Assembly: GCF_900119165.1 (NCBI RefSeq)
Contig: NZ_FPJG01000001.1
Span: 1-64,000 of the forward strand
Length of the DNA stretch: 64,000 nucleotides
From: Amycolatopsis australiensis
GTDB lineage: Bacteria > Actinomycetota > Actinomycetes > Mycobacteriales > Pseudonocardiaceae
Reading direction: 5' to 3'
Within the stretch, counting starts at the first letter, position 1, and each line of letters begins with the position of its first letter. Below are positions 8,701 to 16,650 of this stretch, piece by piece. Under the pieces are notes generated by a model. That model ran no database searches. It saw only the letters and a program-made list of their open reading frames with translations, and was not told where the DNA came from. Position numbers and translations under genes: made by a program.

Positions 8701-8752
8701 GTGGTTGTCAGCCGAAGGCTGACAACCACGCATGTGTCAGCCGTACGCTGAC
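8701..8752. promoter_or_regulatory. Twin palindromic operator GTCAGC-N5-GCTGAC
   Basis: Two sites share the core GTCAGC-N5-GCTGAC (8707-8723 and 8736-8752), with centres 29 bases apart. The first is embedded in a longer perfect 13-bp inverted repeat (8701-8729, loop GAA). The second ends three bases before the ATG at 8756. There is no Shine-Dalgarno sequence in between, so the operon may be leaderless and the sites may overlap its promoter. The first gene encodes an HTH protein, so autoregulation is likely. Confidence 0.7.
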
Positions 8753-8755
8753 GCC

Positions 8756-9502
8756 ATGATGTTGACCGAACCCGAGCCGGACGACACCGCTCCCTGGACC
8801 GACGCGACCCGCGCGAGACTGGCCGTGTCGCTCGCCGCGCGGGAACTCGCCGACTCGCTGATCGGCTGGGTGCCGATCCCGCCGGCCGAGCTGACCATCA
8901 CCGGCGGTCAGCACCGGCCACTGCCCGACCGCACGAGCATCGACGACGCCGACCGGCTCCGCTCCCGGGTCGAGGACTTCGTGGAGCTGGTTGCGGTCTA
9001 CGAGATGGTGTCCGGCGCGACCTGGGAGATGCTCGGCGACGACCTGGGCATCTCCCGCCAGAGCGCGCACCGCCGCTACGCCGAGGCGCTCGACCGGTTC
9101 AAGGGCGCCCTCCTCGAGGCCGAAGACGGCGTCGAAGGCAGCTTCCGGCTTCCCGAAGGCGCGGACAATCCGGAGTACTGGGGCCCTCGGCTGGACAAGT
9201 GGTACCGGGAGCGCCGGCGCCCCAGCGACCCGGCCCAGCAGGACGACCCGGTCAGCGGCGGCATGACCCGGCTGCACCCGCACATCGAGCTGATGCGCCT
9301 GCAGCGCCGCCGCTCCCGCCTGCTGGGCGAATACCTGGTGCCCCCGGCCGAGAAGATTCTCCCGATCGCCGAACGCGAACTGGTGCTGTGGAAGCAGCTG
9401 GGCGAGGCCGGCCACGACGTCGCCGACGCCATTGAGCGGCTGCAACGGCAGATCGCCGAGCTGCGCGCCACCACCGTCGCGGACGCCGGGGCTGATTCAT
9501 GA
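8756..9502 (+). CDS. HTH DNA-binding protein, 248 aa
   Basis: The start ATG at 8756 (a second ATG follows at once) is chosen because the longer frame from 8732 begins inside the operator. Residues about 75-110 form a helix-turn-helix of the sigma-region-4 kind (TWEMLGDDLGISRQSAHRRY), followed by a long charged helix (YAEALDRFKGALLEAEDG) and a Leu-rich coiled coil at the C-terminus. It is probably a transcriptional regulator of its own operon via the twin palindrome upstream. Its stop overlaps the next start (ATGA). Confidence 0.75.
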   Translation: MMLTEPEPDDTAPWTDATRARLAVSLAARELADSLIGWVPIPPAELTITGGQHRPLPDRTSIDDADRLRSRVEDFVELVAVYEMVSGATWEMLGDDLGISRQSAHRRYAEALDRFKGALLEAEDGVEGSFRLPEGADNPEYWGPRLDKWYRERRRPSDPAQQDDPVSGGMTRLHPHIELMRLQRRRSRLLGEYLVPPAEKILPIAERELVLWKQLGEAGHDVADAIERLQRQIAELRATTVADAGADS

Positions 9503-10431
9503 CGGATATTCGTCCGGTCGACCTGCCGGAAATCAGGGCCGAGATCGTCGAGTGGCTGGGCCAGGAGACTGCAGCCGAGCTGTGGTTCAAGTTGGCGACC
9601 GCTGGCCAGTACGACTGGCTGCCGGTCGGTGCCAACAAAAACCCCGCGCAGGCAGCATCGGTTCTCCGCGGCACGGAGGTCCTGCGCCTACGAGAGGCGA
9701 CCCTGTTCTACGTCGCCGCGGAGATGGTCGAGCTGGTCGAGGCGGCGGCGCAGTCCGTCCCCGACTTTCAGCTCGCACCTGAAGACCTGCCCTCCGATAC
9801 CGGGCTGATGATCTTCCAGAGTCCCATCGCACCCGTATCGATCGGCGAAGACGAACTAGGCGTCACCGCAGTCTGCTGGGCGCGCACGCCGGCGCGCGAC
9901 GACGTCCTGTTCGGAACGACCTACATGGATCGCGCCGAGGCGGCCCCGATCTTCGATCGCATCGCGCCGAACCGGCAGGTGGGTCGGCGAGAGCCGCGGC
10001 TGGTCTACGCTCACGGCGGCGAGTACTTCTGGCCGTTCGGCGACAACGCCGGGGTGACGACAGACGCGGCGAACTTCGCGACGGTGCTGCTTCCGCGGCT
10101 GCGCACCGCATGGCTGCTGATGCAGCAACCGGTCACCAGCTCCCGGGACGTGCCGTTGACGCGCCCGGCCCGCCGGCGCCTGCAGCGAGCAGGACACGAG
10201 CCAGCCGATGTTCGCCTTGTCGAGCTCCGACGTCCTGCCGGCGCGACACCGACCGGCGACTCGGTCGGCGAACGCGAGTATCGCCACCGCTGGATCGTGC
10301 GCGGCCACTGGCGTCAGCAGTGGTATCCATCGCGGCAGGTCCACCGGCCGGTGTGGATCGCCCCGCATCTCAAAGGACCTGATGAAGCTCCGCTACTGGG
10401 AGGGGAGAAGGTCAATGTCTGGAAGCGATGA
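9499..10431 (+). CDS. Unknown protein, 310 aa, paralogue of next gene
   Basis: ATG overlaps the upstream stop. The C-terminal 150 residues (LLMQQP ... RHRWIVRGHWRQQWYP ... HLKGPD) match the end of the next gene product (LMQQP ... SHRWMVRGHWRNQWHP ... HIKGPD). The two are therefore diverged copies in tandem. The conserved Trp/His/Arg-rich end is familiar from uncharacterised actinobacterial and phage proteins; function unknown. The first half differs from the neighbour and may give specificity. Confidence 0.75.
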   Translation: MTDIRPVDLPEIRAEIVEWLGQETAAELWFKLATAGQYDWLPVGANKNPAQAASVLRGTEVLRLREATLFYVAAEMVELVEAAAQSVPDFQLAPEDLPSDTGLMIFQSPIAPVSIGEDELGVTAVCWARTPARDDVLFGTTYMDRAEAAPIFDRIAPNRQVGRREPRLVYAHGGEYFWPFGDNAGVTTDAANFATVLLPRLRTAWLLMQQPVTSSRDVPLTRPARRRLQRAGHEPADVRLVELRRPAGATPTGDSVGEREYRHRWIVRGHWRQQWYPSRQVHRPVWIAPHLKGPDEAPLLGGEKVNVWKR

Positions 10432-11392
10432 GCGCCCTACTGACGGTGGTCTCGCGCAGGACGCGGCTATCGGGCAGGCATTCGACCCACGACAAACCCT
10501 TGATGTGAAACGGGACTACGCCGCCTGGCTGCTATCTCCGATGGCCGAGCAGATTGCACAGACGATGGCCGAGGGCTATCAGGCTCAAGGCCTGAGCAAC
10601 GCCCGGGACGAGGAGTTCGACAGCCTGCAGGCGGCGCAGAACTTCTGGGTCGCGCCCGACATGGTCAACGTCGCCGTGACGGCGCAGAAGACCATGCCCG
10701 ACGAGGACGTCCTGCTCGAGGAGCCGCCCGCCCCGCACGGGTTCCTCCTGCTCGCTCGCCCTTTCGCCTTGCTCTGCGGCGACCCGGAATGCGGCGAGGA
10801 ACATCCCTTTATCGGGCTGCACTGGCGCCCGGCGCACCGGACCCTCCCAGCGAACGACTACGCCGAAGAGCAACACGACGACGGTCTCATACTGCAGTGG
10901 TTCGGGCTGGCGGTCGATGAGCAAGAGCGTGCGTTCTTCGGTTCTCCCGTCGTTCCCGTCGCCACCGGAACGTTTCTCCCCGCAGGGCGACCGCTGGCGA
11001 GCTCCTACAGCGTGGAGATCGGGGCCATGCGCCCGATGACCGCCGAGCTGTGCCGATACGCGCGGGCCATGTGGACCCTGATGCAGCAGCCACTGGCCGC
11101 CGTCGGCGAGATCGAGCCCGACAGGCCGCAACGGCGACGTCTCCAGAAGAGCAGCCAGGTGCCTGGGCCGGTCGTGATCGTCACGCTTCGTCGGCGTTCA
11201 CGACCCAGCGACCCGCAGGCCGAGCACGCTCAGGTCGAATGGTCGCACCGATGGATGGTGCGAGGTCATTGGCGGAACCAGTGGCATCCGCGGCTCGGTG
11301 CCCATCGTGCGATCTGGATCAACGAACACATCAAGGGGCCCGACGACAAGCCCCTCGACCTGAAGGACAAGGTCATCACCTGGCGACGCTGA
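10415..11392 (+). CDS. Unknown protein, 325 aa, paralogue of previous gene
   Basis: ATG at 10415 is preceded by GGAGAAGG and overlaps the end of the preceding gene by 17 bases; the frame upstream of it only shadows that gene. The C-terminal domain with VRGHWRNQW and IWINEHIKGPDDKPL is shared with 9499-10431. The middle has a Cys/His pair (CGDPECGEEH) not present in the neighbour. It is the last gene of the operon behind the twin operator. Function unknown. Confidence 0.75.
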   Translation: MSGSDERPTDGGLAQDAAIGQAFDPRQTLDVKRDYAAWLLSPMAEQIAQTMAEGYQAQGLSNARDEEFDSLQAAQNFWVAPDMVNVAVTAQKTMPDEDVLLEEPPAPHGFLLLARPFALLCGDPECGEEHPFIGLHWRPAHRTLPANDYAEEQHDDGLILQWFGLAVDEQERAFFGSPVVPVATGTFLPAGRPLASSYSVEIGAMRPMTAELCRYARAMWTLMQQPLAAVGEIEPDRPQRRRLQKSSQVPGPVVIVTLRRRSRPSDPQAEHAQVEWSHRWMVRGHWRNQWHPRLGAHRAIWINEHIKGPDDKPLDLKDKVITWRR

Positions 11393-11676
11393 TCATGAAA
11401 GACCGGATGACCGGCGCTCCGGCATAGCACGAGCGCGAGGACCTCAGCCGACGAGCTCGGCCGACAGTGCCGACAGCACCGCACCAGACCACGTTCCCCA
11501 CTCTGTGGCGCGGTGCCCCAGGCGAGGGACAGCCGCTCAACGAGGGGCCGCGGGGCTGGTGCAGCTGCATCAGCCGAGCAGGCCCTCCCGGCGTGCCACG
11601 GCGACGACTTCCAGCTTCGACCGCGCGCCGAGCTTTTCGAGGGGCGGCACGTCGACCGCGACGCTGGGACCAGGCG

Positions 11677-12183
11677 CTACAGCGGCAGCGACCGGATCCG
11701 GGTGGCGACCGGCCTGCCCTGGTTGTAGTCGCTGATGAAGCCGGTGAGCGGCTTCCAGTGCGCTGACCACGGGTTTTCTTTGGCGCCTTGGACGAAGCCC
11801 TTCATCAGCCTCAGCTGCAGTTCCTCGTCGTGGCGGTCGACCTGGCCGCCGGCGATGTCGACCAGCAGCACCCACTCATCGACCTCGTGGATGTCGCAGA
11901 ATTGCAGCTCGCGGGCAGCCTCGTACACCCCGTACCCGTGGCAGTCCGCCGACATCCGCGCGGCCCGCCCGAACGTGACCGCCGGCTCCGGTGCGGTGAA
12001 GAAGAACCACTCACCGAACCCGACCGCCCAGCCCCGTGTGATCGTGTGATCGTCGCGGAACACCTCGCGTGGCAGCTCGTCGCACTTGGGGGCGGCTAGG
12101 TAGCGGCCGAGCCGCAGCGAGTTGCCGAAGGCGGAGTCGCCGGGCTCGTAGCGCTGGCACAGGAACTTCTTGCGGGACGGCAT
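11677..12183 (-). CDS. Unknown protein, about 168 aa
   Basis: ATG at 12183 is used; an in-frame GTG at 12204 would add seven residues and neither has an ideal ribosome binding site. The product is soluble with several aromatic residues (GWAVGFGEWFFFTAPEP) and an acidic stretch (DIHEVDEWVLLVD), resembling small alpha/beta proteins found as accessory genes. No motif is recognised. It stands alone: 11393-11676 to its left holds no gene I can support. Confidence 0.6.
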   Translation of the reverse strand: MPSRKKFLCQRYEPGDSAFGNSLRLGRYLAAPKCDELPREVFRDDHTITRGWAVGFGEWFFFTAPEPAVTFGRAARMSADCHGYGVYEAARELQFCDIHEVDEWVLLVDIAGGQVDRHDEELQLRLMKGFVQGAKENPWSAHWKPLTGFISDYNQGRPVATRIRSLPL

Positions 12184-12246
12184 GATCGTCTTCTGGTCCT
12201 TCACGTCAAAGGGATGCAGTGCGGGGGGTTGGCCATGGCGGCCGGG

Positions 12247-12540
12247 TCAGCTGGCCGGGGTGCCCTGGTCGGTCGCGGGCATGCCGGGCAGGTCGGCGGG
12301 CCAGCCGCTGCGGTTCAGCGGGTGCACGGACTCGTGCCAGGTGAAGGTGAACCCGGCGGCGGCCAGCGATTGGCAGGTTTCGTAGGCGGTCACGCCGATG
12401 TCGATGTTGGTGACCAGCGGAAGCTCGGCTCCGGCGCGGCGGGCGGGGCGGCCGTATCCGCGGACGCGGGCCGCGGTTTCGGCGTCGGGCGCCCACAGCC
12501 AGGTCATCCGCGGGCTGGAGGAGAACCGCAGCTCGGTCAC
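12247..12540 (-). CDS. Unknown protein, 97 aa
   Basis: GTG at 12540 overlaps the upstream stop (GTGA), so it is coupled to the 134-aa gene. The product starts VTELRFSSSPRMTWLW and has a compact alpha/beta pattern. No motif is recognised; the pair may act together. Confidence 0.6.
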   Translation of the reverse strand: MTELRFSSSPRMTWLWAPDAETAARVRGYGRPARRAGAELPLVTNIDIGVTAYETCQSLAAAGFTFTWHESVHPLNRSGWPADLPGMPATDQGTPAS

Positions 12541-12941
12541 GCGGTCACCTCGTTCGGCAGCGTGACGCCCAGGGCTGCGATCTCCGCCTCGATGGTCGAG
12601 CCTTCCGGCGGGTCGCCGCCGATGGTCCACTCCACCCGGACGGTGTTGTGCTCGGCCATCGACCGCAGATCCTCCAGCACCGCAGCGACCAGCTCGGCGA
12701 GGTCTTCGCTGCTGTCCTCGGTGCCGGTGCTGTCGTCGCGGATGCCCCACTCGGCGTGCCAGGACACGTAGACGTCGGCGGGGTCGTCGTCGAACAGCGT
12801 CCGGTTCAGCTCGACATCGATGATCCGCTCCCGCTTCGCCGCGGTGCCGCCGGAAGCCGCCGGTGGCCGGGGTCCTGGTCGGGTGGCGTCCTTGGCTTCC
12901 CGGCGCTGGCGGGCTCGGCGCTGCTGGCGTGTTTCGCTCAC
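12537..12941 (-). CDS. Unknown protein, 134 aa
   Basis: GTG start at 12941. The N-terminal 35 residues are very basic (RQQRRARQRREAK), possibly nucleic-acid binding or disordered. The remainder is an acidic alpha/beta domain with a helix rich in Glu and Leu (DLAELVAAVLEDLR). It is coupled to the following 97-aa gene by a GTGA overlap. No family is recognised. Confidence 0.6.
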   Translation of the reverse strand: MSETRQQRRARQRREAKDATRPGPRPPAASGGTAAKRERIIDVELNRTLFDDDPADVYVSWHAEWGIRDDSTGTEDSSEDLAELVAAVLEDLRSMAEHNTVRVEWTIGGDPPEGSTIEAEIAALGVTLPNEVTA

Positions 12942-13043
12942 CTCAGCTGTATCGGCGCGGGCGCGGCCCTGGTTGAGGACAGCGCGCCACCGGCCTCGAA
13001 ACCGGCTGTCCCGCCGCCGGTGACATCGCGGACCGGCCGAAAG

Positions 13044-13083
13044 GAACTGCCCGCCGACGCTGGTCAGCGCTGTCGGGCAGTTC
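13044..13083 (-). terminator. Hairpin terminator at the end of the 94-aa gene
   Basis: The arms GAACTGCCCG (13044-13053) and CGGGCAGTTC (13074-13083) are perfect complements, and an inner CGCT/AGCG stem extends the hairpin. One arm lies in the last codons of the leftward gene. No T-tract, as is usual in actinobacteria. Confidence 0.55.
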
Positions 13084-13348
13084 GCTCGAAGTAGGTCAAT
13101 TCGTTGTCGGCGACCAGGGCCAGGCCGAACACGTAGAACACCGTGTTGCCCTGAGCATCGCGGCCATCGGCCCAGCCAGGGCCGGTTTCCCAGTGAAGCG
13201 GGCCGGGGGCGCCGGGCTGCTGAGCGCGAAACGCGTCGAGGTGCGCGATCGCCTTCGTCACGGACTCGAACGCCGTGGTCAGGATGCCGGGCTGGGCAGA
13301 CGTGGTGCGGTCATGTACCACGTACACGGCTCGCTCACTGTTTGTCAT
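13064..13348 (-). CDS. Unknown protein, 94 aa
   Basis: ATG at 13348 (MTNSERAVYVVHDRT); in-frame ATGs slightly upstream are possible. The protein is a small alpha/beta domain with a central helix (TKAIAHLDAFRAQ) and later strands (NTVFYVFGLALV). Function unknown. A hairpin overlaps its 3' end. Confidence 0.6.
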   Translation of the reverse strand: MTNSERAVYVVHDRTTSAQPGILTTAFESVTKAIAHLDAFRAQQPGAPGPLHWETGPGWADGRDAQGNTVFYVFGLALVADNELTYFERTARQR

Positions 13349-13437
13349 GGTCACCATACTGCCAGCCACAACAGCCGACCGTTGACGATCTCGACGACGG
13401 GATGTGCATAAAGGCCAGCCTCACCCATTCCCGCCGC

Positions 13438-14370
13438 TCATCGCCATGCGCGTTCATCGGGTCGCCACGATCCGCTTGGCGGCTCGGGCTGCAGGAGCGG
13501 GGAGATGAAGGCGTCGGCGAGGAGCCGGGCATGGTCCATGCGCCGCAAGTGTTCAGGCAGTTCGGCGACCTGTTCGGCGATCTTCGCGTAGCCGCTGGGC
13601 CAGGTCTGCTCGTCCGGAAGCTGGAAGCGCTCGGGCAGTTCGAGGACCACACCACGCTGCTGGCGGCGTGTCACCTCGTCACGGAGGATGCGGTGGGTTT
13701 CGGCGCCGGGCAGGGTCACCTTGAGGGCGAACAGGACCAGGTCGACGAGGTCTTTGTACCGCGTGGACGGATTGCCGCCCGCCCGGTAGAGCTCGTACAT
13801 CGCGCAGATCTTCTCGGCCACGTGGTCTTCGAACGGGAAGACCCGCGCGTTCGGCCAGGGCGCGCAGTCGGTGGTGAACGGTGGTTCGAGGGGTTCGGTG
13901 GTGATCACGCCGCGGGGTTGGTGCCCGGACACCACGACGTCGACGCTGACCCGGTGGTTGAGCGGCGCGTTGCCGAACATGGCCATGAACTTGACCTTGC
14001 GGGTGGGGCGGTCGACGTGGGTCTGCTCGGAGGTGCTGAGGTGGCGGAACCAGATGGCGTCGTCCAGCCGGCGGGCCGCGGCGGCTTTGAGAGCCTCGAC
14101 GGCGGCGTCGGTGGTGTCCTCGGCGCTCAACAGATCGACGTCGGTGGAGTAGCGGGCAGCCGGCCAGCGCACGAGCATGGCCTGCCCGCCTTTGAGCACC
14201 CAGTTGCCGGCGTCGTCGCCGTCGAAGACGCGGGCGATCAGCCGGCGGTGGAAGTGCAGATCCAGCAGCTCACCGGCCTTGCCGCCGGTCTGCCTCGCCA
14301 TGTTCTCCGCTCGGCTCTTCTGCGAGGCCAGGTACGCGCGCGGGCTGGTTGGACGTTTCGGTTCTTCCAC
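13438..14370 (-). CDS. abiEii: AbiEii-type nucleotidyltransferase toxin, 310 aa
   Basis: Toxin of the AbiE (type IV) toxin-antitoxin family. AbiEii members are nucleotidyltransferases, and related proteins modify tRNA. The typical N-terminus TSPRAY is followed at about residues 60-90 by VLKGGQAMLVRW and RYSTDVDLL, the GG and DxD elements of the nucleotidyltransferase active site. FPFEDHVAEKICAMYEL and RYKDLVDLVL in the second half are also family hallmarks. GTG at 14370 is chosen because it retains the conserved TSPRAY; an ATG at 14301 has a better ribosome site but would remove it. The gene overlaps the end of abiEi by about 100 bases, indicating coupled expression. Confidence 0.88.
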   Translation of the reverse strand: MEEPKRPTSPRAYLASQKSRAENMARQTGGKAGELLDLHFHRRLIARVFDGDDAGNWVLKGGQAMLVRWPAARYSTDVDLLSAEDTTDAAVEALKAAAARRLDDAIWFRHLSTSEQTHVDRPTRKVKFMAMFGNAPLNHRVSVDVVVSGHQPRGVITTEPLEPPFTTDCAPWPNARVFPFEDHVAEKICAMYELYRAGGNPSTRYKDLVDLVLFALKVTLPGAETHRILRDEVTRRQQRGVVLELPERFQLPDEQTWPSGYAKIAEQVAELPEHLRRMDHARLLADAFISPLLQPEPPSGSWRPDERAWR

Positions 14371-15391
14371 GAGCGCTATCTTCGCGGGCGTGCTCCGCGA
14401 TGCGGTCATCCACGCCGGGGTCGCGGGCGGCCAGGGCGTTGAGCGGTGTTGCGACCTTGCCGACGTCGAGGTCGGCCAGCGCGTTGAGCGGCGCCGCGGC
14501 CTTAGCAAACCTGGACCCGGTCAGGAGTTCCGGGTGTGTCCGCAGCAGTTCGGACACCGGCGCGACGTCTTTGAGGATCTCGGCGAGCACTTGGGGCGTG
14601 AGTTCGCTGAAGTATTTCCCGATCCCAGCACCGACCTCTCCTGTAGCCAGCGGGTTTCCTACCGCGCGGCTGATGTCCGCGAGCAGCCGGGCGGTGTCGG
14701 TTGTACGGGCCGGGGCGGGTCGGCGGGCGAGGTCGGCCGCGCTGGTGCCGATTCCGGCGAGCAGGTGCTCGAGCAGCGCTACGCCGTCACCGGGACGGCG
14801 GACGCCGTAGCGCAGGGCGTAGGGACCGATCCGCTCGGCGAGAACGTCGAGCCTGACGAGGTTGGCCAGGACGGCCTCGCGGATGATCGTGGCGATGTGG
14901 CTGCCGTCGAGGTGCTGGTCGAGTAGATCGCAGATCGTTCGCAGCGCGGTGGTGACCGGGAGGCCGTCGACCTGGGTCACGTCGTCCTCGGCCAGTTCGG
15001 CCTTCTTGAACCACAGGTCCGGGTCGCGGCTGGTTCGCCGCCGCGGGGTCGTGAAGGTGATCCGGTCGTTGACCAGCTCGCCAAGGCCGTGCAGCCGGGC
15101 TGCGGACTGGTGAGAGAGCACGCCGCCGTCGGGATCCAGCAGCGGCCGGTCCCACCCCGCGGCCGCGGGGTTGAGGGCGAGCCAGGCGGCCTGCTCGTCG
15201 CGGGCCGCGGTGACCGCCGCGGTGGTGGAGGCGTAGACGCCACGGCGGACCCGGTCGAGGTAGCCGGCCGCCTCCAGGCGATGCAGCGTGGAACGATCCA
15301 CCGCAACCCCGGCGGCCTGGCGGGAGGTGACCATGCCCCACTGGTCGGCAGTGAACCCACCCACCAACTCCAGCGCCTGTCGCATCTCCAT
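14270..15391 (-). CDS. abiEi: AbiEi-type antitoxin, 373 aa
   Basis: Antitoxin partner of AbiEii. The N-terminal 75 residues form the winged-helix domain of the AbiEi family (SRQAAGVAVDRSTLHRLEAAG then LDRVRRGVY), which in known systems binds inverted repeats and represses the operon. The C-terminal part (LSHQSAARLHGLG ... TALRTICDLL) is the antitoxin domain. It is longer than typical AbiEi because of a 130-residue tail ending in a low-complexity, charged stretch that runs into the toxin gene. ATG at 15391 fits the family; an earlier ATG at 15409 is possible. Confidence 0.85.
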   Translation of the reverse strand: MEMRQALELVGGFTADQWGMVTSRQAAGVAVDRSTLHRLEAAGYLDRVRRGVYASTTAAVTAARDEQAAWLALNPAAAGWDRPLLDPDGGVLSHQSAARLHGLGELVNDRITFTTPRRRTSRDPDLWFKKAELAEDDVTQVDGLPVTTALRTICDLLDQHLDGSHIATIIREAVLANLVRLDVLAERIGPYALRYGVRRPGDGVALLEHLLAGIGTSAADLARRPAPARTTDTARLLADISRAVGNPLATGEVGAGIGKYFSELTPQVLAEILKDVAPVSELLRTHPELLTGSRFAKAAAPLNALADLDVGKVATPLNALAARDPGVDDRIAEHAREDSARGRTETSNQPARVPGLAEEPSGEHGEADRRQGR

Positions 15392-15412
15392 ACAGCAAAT
15401 GTAGCCCATCAG

Positions 15413-15474
15413 TGCAGCGTTAGTTGCAGCCAGTAAGCTACAAACGCTGCATAACTGTGCGACAAGTGCTGCAA
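15413..15474 (-). promoter_or_regulatory. AbiEi operator/promoter region
   Basis: Four GCTGCA half-sites sit just upstream of abiEi: TGCAGCGTT (15413-15421) pairs with AACGCTGCA (15443-15451), and TTGCAGC (15424-15430) pairs with GCTGCAA (15468-15474). AbiEi proteins of known systems autorepress by binding inverted repeats at this place, so these are probable operators. No clear -10/-35 was fixed. Confidence 0.7.
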
Positions 15475-16401
15475 TCGATCATCTGCCTGTCTCTCACCTA
15501 CCGGCCTGGCTCCGTCGCCATCCCGGCGGAGCCAGGCCGGAGGACCGCCGGCGCCGGTTTCCCTGTCGACTGGCCTGCGCATGGGGCACCCGCGGTGGCC
15601 GGCGGCTTCGGGCACCGGCCACCGCGGCACGACCACCAGGCCGCTGCGGTTGTCCTGGCCCCAGCTGAAACTCTGGGCCCCGCCGACCGCAAGGGCACGG
15701 CCGACGGCAAATAATGATCATGAACCGATCGTGACGAAGCACGAACCCCGTGCGTGTCCGTCGCGTGCTCGGTGACGGGAATGTCGGCGGGGCGCTCGGC
15801 GCAGACGTCGGAGTAGCCCACCCAGGAGGTGAAGTGCCCGACTCCTCGGCGAGAACCGGTGTTCTGCGACAGGCGTACGGCCCCGTGGATCATGGATCCG
15901 CGGGGCCGTACATGGCGAACGCCTCGGCAAAGACATGTCGCCGGTGTCGCTCCCTGAGCTCCAGCAAGACCGATGTGGGCAGTCAGGGTGTCATCTGGTG
16001 ACGAGAGCTAGCCTAGCCTGCAAAGGGCCCGAAATCCGCCACTTGGACAAAACACGAACGGCTTCTCACCTGCGGGAACAGGGCCGAAGCGCGCTGGAAC
16101 TGGGATTACTCCAACAAATTCATCCTTCCGTGTGACGGGTCACCGGCCGCGAACTTGGGCAGTTGGACAGGACTTGGACACCGGTCGGTCGGTGAACCTG
16201 GACGCGGATTCGTCGCAAGGTGACGTATCGAACGCGTAACGCGTGCGAGGATTGACGCGTCTTCGCGGGTGCGCTGCGGAGGCCCGGAGGCGGCAACCTC
16301 CGGTGTCTGGGCGGACCTATCTGCTCCGGCAAGACCGTTCCCGGGTTGCCCCAGGTGCGCACCCACCTGGGCAGCCGCTGTTCAGGAAAGTGGGGGCTTC
16401 G
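15475..16401. other. Gene-poor region with two strong hairpins
   Basis: I see no convincing gene: open frames here have shadow-like, Arg/Pro-rich composition and no ribosome sites. Two hairpins stand out, CCGGCCTGGCTCCG with its complement at 15501-15540 and a 17-bp stem with one G-T pair at 15875-15911 (GTACGGCCCCG arms). They may be terminators of short untranslated transcripts or remnants of lost genes. Confidence 0.45.
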
Positions 16402-16650
16402 ATGCCTCTTGTGTCAACCCCTGGTGGTGCCGATCCGGGCGGGGACGCCCGGCTGGGAACGCCGATCACCGCAGCGCAGGTTCTGTTGATCACTGTGGTC
16501 CTGGTGTTCATCGGCTGGCTGATCGCCCGCGGGATCCCGCCATACGAAGCACTGTTGATCGCCTCCGGCGGTGTGGCCGTGGGCAGCGGCTTGCTGGTGT
16601 TGCCCCGAGGGCTGATGAAGCTGGTGCGGGCGATGGGACACGCGTCATGA
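16402..16650 (+). CDS. Small membrane protein, 82 aa
   Basis: ATG at 16402 follows a G-rich ribosome site. Two hydrophobic helices (about residues 23-42, VLLITVVLVFIGWLIARG, and 45-65) span the membrane, and the end is basic (RGLMKLVRAMGH). Its stop overlaps the ATG of the following HTH gene, so both are made together. It could be a membrane partner of the anchored regulator; function unknown. Confidence 0.7.
   Translation: MPLVSTPGGADPGGDARLGTPITAAQVLLITVVLVFIGWLIARGIPPYEALLIASGGVAVGSGLLVLPRGLMKLVRAMGHAS

Noticed and set aside
15475..16401. Several small open frames in the gap between abiE and the membrane-HTH operon
   Set aside because: None has a ribosome site, conserved motif or protein-like composition; they are shadows of GC-rich hairpin sequence.
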